This document shows, piece after piece, positions 15,525 to 20,667 of a stretch of 20,667 nt of DNA (the first letter of the stretch is position 1; each line of letters starts with the position of its first letter). The position numbers and the translations under genes were made by a program. Source of the DNA: Acidaminococcaceae bacterium (GTDB lineage: Bacteria > Bacillota > Negativicutes > Acidaminococcales > Acidaminococcaceae); assembly GCA_028693975.1 (NCBI GenBank), contig JAQUUF010000003.1, positions 1-20,667 on the forward strand. Direction: 5' to 3'. Under the pieces are notes generated by a model, which had not been told where the DNA came from, did no database searches, and was given only the letters and a program-made list of their open reading frames with translations.

Positions 15525-16847
15525 ATGCAAGAGGAAACACTGTTTACGAACGAAGAAGCACAGCCCTTAGCGGCTAGGCTGCGACCACAGAGTCTGCAAG
15601 AATTTGTAGGTCAAACTCATTTGTTAGGGCCGGGCAAAGTACTGCGCCGCTTAATCGAAAGTGACAATATATCGTCGATGATATTTTGGGGACCTCCGGG
15701 AGTAGGCAAAACTACTTTGGCACGCATTATTGCCAACCATACTAAGGCTAATTTTATAGATTTTTCTGCGGTTACCAGCGGTATCAAGGAAATCAGAACT
15801 GTAATGAAACAGGCGGAAGATAATAGGCTGTATGGCAGCAAAACCATTGTATTTGTAGATGAAATACATCGTTTCAACAAAGCTCAGCAGGATGCGTTTT
15901 TGCCCTTTGTCGAAAAGGGCAGTATCGTGTTAATAGGCGCTACGACCGAGAACCCATCGTTTGAGATTAACGGAGCGCTTTTGTCTCGCTGTAAAGTTTT
16001 TGTTTTGCAAGAATTAAAAACACCGGAACTTGTTGCGCTCCTGACCCGAGCACTACAAGATGAACGAGGCTTCGGCCGCATCAAAGTGGAGTTAGCGCCT
16101 GGTATGTTGGCGCTGATTGCTAATTTTGCCAATGGAGATGCTAGGATGGCCTTGTCTACTTTGGAGATGGTGGTTCTCAATGGAGAGAGCAAGGGTGATG
16201 TTATCACTGTAATGCCGGAAACCATGGAACAATGTTTATCTAAGAAGTCTTTGCTCTATGATAAAAATGGCGAGGAACATTACAATATAATTTCCGCTTT
16301 GCACAAATCCATGCGTAATTCTGACCCTGATGCTGCCGTATATTGGCTGGCTAGGATGCTAGAGGCGGGGGAAGACCCGATGTATGTAGCGCGGCGAGTG
16401 ACTAGATTTGCCAGTGAAGATGTAGGCTTGGCCGACCCGCGTGCTCTAGAGATTGCCGTCGCAGCTTTTCAAGCTTGTCATTTGATTGGCATGCCTGAGT
16501 GCTCCGTGCATCTGACCGAAGCGGTAGTTTATATGGCGATGGCTCCTAAATCCAATGCTATGGAAGTGGCTTATAACACGGCCAAAGTTGATGCTCTGAC
16601 GCAGTTAGATGAGCCGGTGCCATTGGTTATTCGCAATGCGCCCACTAAGCTGATGCATAATCTGGGATATGGCAAAGGCTATCAATATGCTCACGATACC
16701 AAGGAAAAACTGACTAATATGCAATGCCTGCCAGATTCCCTTCTAGGTAGAGAATACTATAAACCTACAGAGCAAGGAGTAGAGATTCGCTACAAGGAGC
16801 GTTTGCAGCAAATCAAGGCATGGAAGGCTAAACATAAAAATAAGTAA
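15525..16847 (+). CDS. rarA: Replication-associated recombination protein A (RarA/MgsA-type AAA+ ATPase)
   Basis: 440 residues, close to the family's usual length. RarA/MgsA/WRNIP1 proteins are clamp-loader-like ATPases that act at stalled replication forks with SSB. Visible features are RPQSLQEFVGQTHLLG near the start (20-35), Walker A GPPGVGKT (56-63), Walker B IVFVDEIHRF (108-117), and GATTENPSFEINGALLSRC (138-156) with the sensor and arginine-finger region. The C-terminal tetramerisation/MgsA domain contains KSMRNSDPDAAVYWLARML, RRVTRFASEDVGLADP and LGYGKGYQYAHD. AAAGGAGG lies 6 bases before the ATG. It is downstream of the Na/Pi symporter with no terminator between. No terminator is evident after it either, so transcripts may run into the tRNA gene 68 bases on. 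Confidence 0.95.
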   Translation: MQEETLFTNEEAQPLAARLRPQSLQEFVGQTHLLGPGKVLRRLIESDNISSMIFWGPPGVGKTTLARIIANHTKANFIDFSAVTSGIKEIRTVMKQAEDNRLYGSKTIVFVDEIHRFNKAQQDAFLPFVEKGSIVLIGATTENPSFEINGALLSRCKVFVLQELKTPELVALLTRALQDERGFGRIKVELAPGMLALIANFANGDARMALSTLEMVVLNGESKGDVITVMPETMEQCLSKKSLLYDKNGEEHYNIISALHKSMRNSDPDAAVYWLARMLEAGEDPMYVARRVTRFASEDVGLADPRALEIAVAAFQACHLIGMPECSVHLTEAVVYMAMAPKSNAMEVAYNTAKVDALTQLDEPVPLVIRNAPTKLMHNLGYGKGYQYAHDTKEKLTNMQCLPDSLLGREYYKPTEQGVEIRYKERLQQIKAWKAKHKNK

Positions 16848-16865
16848 AGTTTTTTATGAGAGTTG

Positions 16866-16895
16866 TTGACAAAACTACCGTTTATCTATTAAAAT
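16866..16895 (+). promoter_or_regulatory. Promoter of the tRNA-Gly gene
   Basis: A perfect -35 TTGACA (16866-16871), an 18-base spacer and TAAAAT (16890-16895). Transcription would start near 16902, about 14 bases before the tRNA. Confidence 0.75.
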
Positions 16896-16915
16896 ATATG
16901 CGTTGTAGATAGTCT

Positions 16916-16990
16916 GCGGAAATAGCTCAGTGGTAGAGCACAACCTTGCCAAGGTTGGGGTCGCGAGTTCGAGTCTCGTTTTCCGCTCCA
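16916..16990 (+). tRNA. tRNA-Gly (anticodon GCC)
   Basis: The acceptor stem GCGGAAA pairs perfectly with TTTCCGC. The D arm is GCTCAGTGGTAGAGC. The anticodon stem CAACC / GGTTG holds the loop TTGCCAA with anticodon GCC at 16948-16950, reading GGC and GGU glycine codons. The T arm has GTTCGAGTC. The discriminator T and an encoded CCA close the gene. It has its own strong promoter and is followed directly by a structured segment that ends in a terminator. No duplicated 3' end is seen, so there is no sign of an integrated element. Confidence 0.97.
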
Positions 16991-17086
16991 TTTAAATAAG
17001 AGCAGCTGTGCTGCTGATATAGCGTGGCTCCCAGTAGATAGGAGCTGTCAGACTAGAATTATCGTCTGACTGAGGGGTTATTTAAG
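16991..17086 (+). ncRNA. Candidate structured small RNA downstream of tRNA-Gly (unidentified)
   Basis: About 96 bases lie between the tRNA CCA end and a terminator, and nearly all can be placed in stems. The closing stem is TTAAATAA (16992-16999) with TTATTTAA (17078-17085). Inside are hairpin A AGCAGC/GCTGCT (17001-17015, loop TGT), hairpin B GCTCC/GGAGC (17027-17045, 9-base loop) and hairpin C GTCAGAC/GTCTGAC (17047-17070, 10-base loop). This gives a cloverleaf-like layout, yet there is no TTCGA T-loop, so it is not a tRNA. It does not match 6S RNA, SRP RNA, tmRNA, a T-box or any riboswitch I know. It would be made with the tRNA and released by processing, or be a long trailer. Complementarity is seen; existence as a stable RNA is inferred. 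Confidence 0.5.
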
Positions 17087-17116
17087 GCCGACCTTTTGGG
17101 TTGGCTTTTTGTTTTT
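17087..17116 (+). terminator. Intrinsic terminator of the tRNA-Gly / small RNA unit
   Basis: GCCGACC (17087-17093) pairs with GGTTGGC (17099-17105) with one G-U pair and a 5-base loop, followed by TTTTTGTTTTT. The AAG just before it can extend the stem at the cost of the closing stem of the small RNA, so the two structures compete at their edge. Confidence 0.75.
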
Positions 17117-17150
17117 GTGAATTTTCCTTCAATATAATGGAAGAAAATAT

Positions 17151-17179
17151 TTGCTTATAATCTACTGTTATGGTATGAT
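17151..17179 (+). promoter_or_regulatory. Candidate promoter of the tig-clpP-clpX operon
   Basis: TTGCTT (17151-17156), 17 bases, then TATGAT (17174-17179) preceded by TGG, an extended -10. Start near 17186 gives a ~77-base leader. Two other TATAAT sequences (17133-17138 and 17156-17161) nearby lack a good -35. The leader has a small hairpin ATTTGC/GCAAAT (17230-17244) just before the Shine-Dalgarno. No CIRCE or CtsR site is seen. Confidence 0.55.
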
Positions 17180-17262
17180 ATATAAGCGGTTTTTATAAAT
17201 TTTTGCCAACAAGGCTGAAAAAGAATATTATTTGCAAAGCAAATTTAAGGAGGATTCATTCA

Positions 17263-18546
17263 ATGAGCGTTTCTGTAGAAAGACAAGGTAATGAGGCAAC
17301 AATCAAATTAGAGGCAACTGCAGCTGAAGTGAACAAGGGGTTTGAGCAAGCTATTAAACGTATTGCTAACCAAGTATCTATTCCCGGCTTCCGTAAGGGT
17401 AAGGCACCCCGTAAGGTGGTAGAAAACCATGTAGGAGCTGAGGCTGTTAAGCAAGAAGCTTTTGAAATTGTGGCTAATCAAGTATATAATAAAGCTATGG
17501 CTGATGAGAAATTGATTCCTGTGTCTGACCCTTCTATCAAAGAATCTGATTTTGAAGAAGGTAAGGATATGACTGTAACTCTGACTGTGACATTGAAACC
17601 TGAACCTGAATTGGGTGAATACAAAGGTGTTGAAGTAGAGAAGGTTGTTAAAGAAATTACTGATAAAGAAGTAGACGAGGCTATTGAAGAATTGCGCACC
17701 AAAGCAGCTAAGATGGTAGCAGCTAAAGACGCCATCATTGAGAAGGGCGACTTCGCTATTATCGATTTTGCTGGTACCGTAGATGGCAAACCTTTCAGTG
17801 GCGGCGAGGGCAAAGGCTATCCTTTGGAAGTGGGCAGCGGCAGCTTTATCCCAGGTTTTGAAGACCAATTGATTGGTTTGAAGGCTGGCGAAGCAACTGA
17901 TGTCGATGTTACTTTCCCAGAAGAATACTTCGTTAAAGAATTGGCTGGCAAGGAAGCTATCTTCAAGGTAAACATTCAAGATGTTAAGCGTCGTGAATTA
18001 CCGGAAGTTAATGATGAATTTGCAGCTGCTAATTCCGAGTTCAAAACTGTTGCTGAATTAAAAGCTAAATATAAGGAAAGAATGGAAGAAGGAGCTAAGA
18101 ACCAAGCAGAAGCTGAGTACGAAAAAGCTCTTATTGCCAAAGTTGTAGATGCAGCTAAGTTCGAATTGCCTGAGATCATGGTCGAAGACCGTATTTCTCG
18201 TATGGTAGAAGAACTGCAATTAAATTTGGAAAGCCGCAAAATGAACTTGGATATGTATATGAAGTATACAGGACAAGACATGGCTAAGATTCGTGAAAAC
18301 CAAAAACCGACTGCTATCGAGAATGTTAAGACTGACTTAGTATTGGATGCGATTGCTAAGCAGGAAAATCTACAAATCTCTGAAGCTGAGGTTGATGCTG
18401 AGATTGCAGCTATTGCAGCCCAACATGGCGCACAAGTTGAAGACGTCAAGAAGATTATTTCCGGCAACCGCAACATGGGCTTGCTGTTGGCTAATATCTT
18501 GCGTAAGAAAGCGGCGCACATCATTATTGAGAACGCTAAGAAATAA
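17263..18546 (+). CDS. tig: Trigger factor (ribosome-associated chaperone and prolyl isomerase)
   Basis: 427 residues from the ATG at 17263, a normal length. Trigger factor binds near the ribosome exit tunnel and shields nascent chains. The N-terminal domain carries the ribosome-docking signature GFRKGKAP (42-49). The FKBP-type peptidyl-prolyl isomerase domain spans ~160-245, with KGDFAIIDFAGTVDG and SFIPGFEDQLIGLKAGE. The C-terminal helical chaperone arms follow, very rich in Ala, Lys and Glu. The frame continues upstream to a TTG at 17203, but AAGGAGG lies 9 bases before 17263 and the family N-terminus (MSVSVERQGN) begins there. It is first in an operon with clpP 28 bases downstream. Confidence 0.97.
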   Translation: MSVSVERQGNEATIKLEATAAEVNKGFEQAIKRIANQVSIPGFRKGKAPRKVVENHVGAEAVKQEAFEIVANQVYNKAMADEKLIPVSDPSIKESDFEEGKDMTVTLTVTLKPEPELGEYKGVEVEKVVKEITDKEVDEAIEELRTKAAKMVAAKDAIIEKGDFAIIDFAGTVDGKPFSGGEGKGYPLEVGSGSFIPGFEDQLIGLKAGEATDVDVTFPEEYFVKELAGKEAIFKVNIQDVKRRELPEVNDEFAAANSEFKTVAELKAKYKERMEEGAKNQAEAEYEKALIAKVVDAAKFELPEIMVEDRISRMVEELQLNLESRKMNLDMYMKYTGQDMAKIRENQKPTAIENVKTDLVLDAIAKQENLQISEAEVDAEIAAIAAQHGAQVEDVKKIISGNRNMGLLLANILRKKAAHIIIENAKK

Positions 18547-18574
18547 GTAGTAAATATTAACGGAGGGACAAATT

Positions 18575-19156
18575 ATGAGCTTTGTACCTATAGTTGTTGA
18601 ACAATCTAGTAGAGGAGAACGCTCTTATGACATCTACTCACGCTTGCTCAAGGACCGTATAGTCTTTGTGACGGGTGAGATTGATGATTATATGGCTAAT
18701 CTGATTATTGCTCAGTTGTTGTTCCTTGAGGCAGAGGATCCGGAGAAGGATATACACTTGTATATTAATAGCCCAGGTGGCAGTGTAAGTGCCGGTATGG
18801 CTATTTATGACACCATGCAGTATATTAAACCGGATGTTTCTACTATCTGTATTGGTATGGCAGCCTCTATGGCCAGTGTACTCTTGGCTGCCGGTACTAA
18901 AGGTAAGCGTTTTGCACTACCTTATTCTAGGGTAATGATTCACCAGCCACTAGGTGGCGCTCAAGGACAAGCTACCGATATTGCTATTCATGCCAAAGAG
19001 ATTTTGCGTATTAGGGAAGAGATGAACGTGATTTTGTCAGAGCATACTGGCCAAACTCCGGAGCAAATTAAACTTGATACCGAAAGAGACAATTTTTTAA
19101 CTAGTAGTGAGGCCAAGGCATATGGTCTTATTGATGATATTTTGAAGAGAAAGTAA
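18575..19156 (+). CDS. clpP: ATP-dependent Clp protease proteolytic subunit ClpP
   Basis: 193 residues, the standard bacterial size. ClpP is a serine peptidase forming a double-heptamer barrel that degrades proteins fed to it by ClpX or other Clp ATPases. The catalytic triad is S98 (GMAASMAS, 94-101), H123 (MIHQP) and D172 (ERDNF). INSPGGSV (64-71) is the oxyanion/handle region and YDIYSRLLKDRIVF (18-31) the hydrophobic-pocket start. GGAGGG is 7 bases before the ATG. It lies between tig and clpX with gaps of 28 and 33 bases, so all three are expected on one transcript. Confidence 0.98.
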   Translation: MSFVPIVVEQSSRGERSYDIYSRLLKDRIVFVTGEIDDYMANLIIAQLLFLEAEDPEKDIHLYINSPGGSVSAGMAIYDTMQYIKPDVSTICIGMAASMASVLLAAGTKGKRFALPYSRVMIHQPLGGAQGQATDIAIHAKEILRIREEMNVILSEHTGQTPEQIKLDTERDNFLTSSEAKAYGLIDDILKRK

Positions 19157-19189
19157 GTTAGTAAGTTAGAGAGAAAGAGGTGGACTAAA

Positions 19190-20449
19190 ATGGGTCTTGG
19201 TGATGGACATGATACAGAATATACCTGTTCTTTTTGTGGTAAGAAGCAGAGCCAGGTCAAAAAATTAGTCGCCGGTAAAAATGTTTTTATCTGTGATGAA
19301 TGTATCGCGGTTTGTAATGAGATGTTAGACGAGGAACTAAAGGATAATACTTCAGAGATTTCATCTGAGTTACCTAAGCCTCAAGAGATCAAGGCTATTT
19401 TGGACGAGTATGTTATCGGTCAGGACGAAGCTAAGAAAACTTTGGCGGTGGCTGTCTATAATCATTATAAGCGTATTAATTATGAAAGCCTGCACAAAAA
19501 AGATGATGTAGAGTTACAGAAATCTAATATTTTGATGCTAGGTCCTACAGGCAGTGGTAAGACGCTTCTAGCGCAGACACTAGCCAAGATTTTGCAAGTT
19601 CCTTTCGCTATTGCCGATGCTACAGCACTAACTGAGGCAGGATATGTGGGTGAAGATGTCGAAAATATACTACTAAGGTTAATCCAAAATGCGGATTTTG
19701 ATGTTGAGAAGGCAGAGCGAGGCATTATTTATATCGATGAAATTGATAAAATATCTCGTAAGTCGGAGAATCCTTCTATTACTCGTGATGTATCGGGTGA
19801 AGGAGTGCAGCAGGCTTTGCTGAAGATTTTAGAAGGTACGGTTGCTAGTGTTCCGCCCCAGGGAGGTCGCAAGCACCCACATCAGGAATTTATTCAGATC
19901 AACACTACCAATATTTTGTTTATTTGTGGAGGTGCCTTCTCTGGTTTGGAGAATATCATTGGTGCCCGCATAGGCAAAAAGAATATGGGGTTTGGGGCTG
20001 AGATTAAAACCAAGAAGGAACAAAAGACTGATGATACCTTCCGTAAGGTTTTACCGGAAGATTTGATGAAATATGGTTTGATTCCTGAGTTCGCCGGGCG
20101 TTTGCCCGTAGTAGTTACTTTGGATTCTTTGGATGAGGCTGCACTGATTCGTATTTTGAAAGAGCCTAAAAATGCTTTAATTAAGCAGTATGAGCATTTC
20201 TTGGCGATGGATAATGTCGAGTTGGATTTTGATGAAGGGGCACTTAAGGCGATAGCACATGAAGCACTCAAACGGAGTGCTGGCGCTAGAGGTTTGAGAG
20301 CCATCATAGAAAGCATCATGCGCAATGTTATGTATGATGTGCCGTCTCGTAAGGATGTACGCAAATGCGTAGTGACTGAAGAGGTAGTTAACTCCCACAA
20401 AGAGCCTAAGCTGCTTTTGGCAGAACAAATTGATAAAAAGAATGCGTAA
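19190..20449 (+). CDS. clpX: ATP-dependent Clp protease ATP-binding subunit ClpX
   Basis: 419 residues, standard length. ClpX is the hexameric AAA+ unfoldase that feeds substrates to ClpP. The N-terminal zinc-binding domain has C13, C16, C35 and C38. Walker A is GPTGSGKT (118-125), the pore loop GYVGED (151-156), Walker B IIYIDEID (179-186) and the RKH loop GGRKHP (225-230). The ClpP-docking tripeptide, usually IGF, is MGF here (266-268), a conservative change. Sensor 2 is GARGLR (365-370). The Shine-Dalgarno is AGAGG, 9 bases from the ATG. It is the third gene of the tig-clpP-clpX unit and is followed by a strong terminator before lon. Confidence 0.98.
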   Translation: MGLGDGHDTEYTCSFCGKKQSQVKKLVAGKNVFICDECIAVCNEMLDEELKDNTSEISSELPKPQEIKAILDEYVIGQDEAKKTLAVAVYNHYKRINYESLHKKDDVELQKSNILMLGPTGSGKTLLAQTLAKILQVPFAIADATALTEAGYVGEDVENILLRLIQNADFDVEKAERGIIYIDEIDKISRKSENPSITRDVSGEGVQQALLKILEGTVASVPPQGGRKHPHQEFIQINTTNILFICGGAFSGLENIIGARIGKKNMGFGAEIKTKKEQKTDDTFRKVLPEDLMKYGLIPEFAGRLPVVVTLDSLDEAALIRILKEPKNALIKQYEHFLAMDNVELDFDEGALKAIAHEALKRSAGARGLRAIIESIMRNVMYDVPSRKDVRKCVVTEEVVNSHKEPKLLLAEQIDKKNA

Positions 20450-20457
20450 TTAAGTGA

Positions 20458-20492
20458 GGGGAAAAGGGGTCAAAACACCTTTTCCCCTTTTT
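20458..20492 (+). terminator. Intrinsic terminator between clpX and lon
   Basis: GGGGAAAAGG (20458-20467) pairs with CCTTTTCCCC (20478-20487) around a 10-base loop, followed by TTTTT. It starts 8 bases after clpX. The first possible lon start (GTG) and its Shine-Dalgarno begin only 17-28 bases beyond it. Confidence 0.87.
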
Positions 20493-20591
20493 GTCTAAAT
20501 AAAGAAATGGAGGTGCTCTGTGAGCGAGGATAATATTAGATACACAGGCTTTATTAAAAACCACAGCCCTCTTCAAGCAGGAGGTGTAGAA

Positions 20592-20667
20592 ATGATAAAT
20601 GATAGCAGTATGAGAATCCCCTTGGTAGCCTTGCGCGGTATGTTGGTTTATCCGGGTATGATTATTA
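20592..20667 (+). CDS. lon: ATP-dependent protease Lon, N-terminal fragment (runs off the window)
   Basis: Only the first 25 codons from the ATG at 20592 are present. They read MINDSSMRIPLVALRGMLVYPGMII, the start of the Lon substrate-binding N-domain, whose usual opening is 'PL.PLRG.LVFPGM...DVGR'. Position after clpX is the common Firmicutes order and supports the call. Lon is a cytoplasmic AAA+ serine protease degrading damaged and regulatory proteins. The frame is also open upstream to a GTG at 20520, which would add 24 residues. Both starts have a GGAGG at good spacing (20509-20513 and 20580-20584). The ATG is preferred because the family's N-terminus fits it. The ATPase and protease domains lie outside the window. 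Confidence 0.85.
   Translation, partial: MINDSSMRIPLVALRGMLVYPGMII

Noticed and set aside
16916..16990. tRNA-Gly as an attachment site of an integrated element
   Set aside because: No second copy of the tRNA 3' end and no integrase or phage-like gene is seen in the window; flanking genes are housekeeping genes.
17308..17979. 223-codon minus-strand open frame inside tig
   Set aside because: It lies wholly antisense to trigger factor, has a Phe/Ser/Leu-rich translation typical of a Lys/Glu-rich gene read backwards, and has no ribosome binding site.
20468..20474. CtsR operator before lon (GGTCAAA)
   Set aside because: Only one heptamer is present, inside the loop of the clpX terminator; CtsR sites need a tandem pair.

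Overview
The window looks like ordinary chromosomal DNA of a strictly or largely anaerobic, AT-leaning member of the Bacillota (Firmicutes). The Negativicutes are a plausible class, but this is inferred from overall gene character rather than from a marker gene. Supporting signs are a single-chain pyruvate:ferredoxin oxidoreductase, a tig-clpP-clpX-lon run typical of Firmicutes, strong AGGAGG-type ribosome binding sites, many compact intrinsic terminators and TATAAT-like promoters. I see no transposase, integrase, phage gene, CRISPR array or toxin-antitoxin pair.

Left part (1-13829): transcription units alternate strictly in direction. In order they are: the tail of a sulfatase/LTA-synthase-like gene (+), an MscS-type channel (-), a CHAD-domain protein (+), cysE followed by a GltD-like flavoprotein (-), an unrecognised 148-residue protein (+), an NCS2/AzgA purine permease (-), adenine deaminase (+), thiC (-) and nifJ (+). 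Each convergent junction holds one symmetric terminator with A- and T-tracts on both sides, able to serve both strands. The divergent junctions hold closely packed promoters. In two of them the -10 boxes of the two strands abut as a palindrome. The permease/adenine deaminase pair forms a purine salvage unit.

Middle part (13881-17116): a Na+/phosphate symporter with a PhoU-like tail and rarA run on the same strand after nifJ. The nifJ terminator sits directly against the ribosome binding site of the symporter, so these genes are probably fed by read-through. A tRNA-Gly(GCC) with its own promoter follows. Directly after it comes an unidentified, strongly self-complementary stretch with three hairpins inside a closing stem, ending in an intrinsic terminator. 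It is the best candidate in the window for an undescribed element, here a small RNA.

Right part (17151-20667): the protein quality-control cluster. Trigger factor, ClpP and ClpX follow each other with gaps of about 30 bases, then comes a terminator and the beginning of lon, cut by the window edge. lon has two in-frame start codons, each with a near-perfect Shine-Dalgarno sequence.

All calls are by eye from translated sequence and motifs. No database search or folding program was run.
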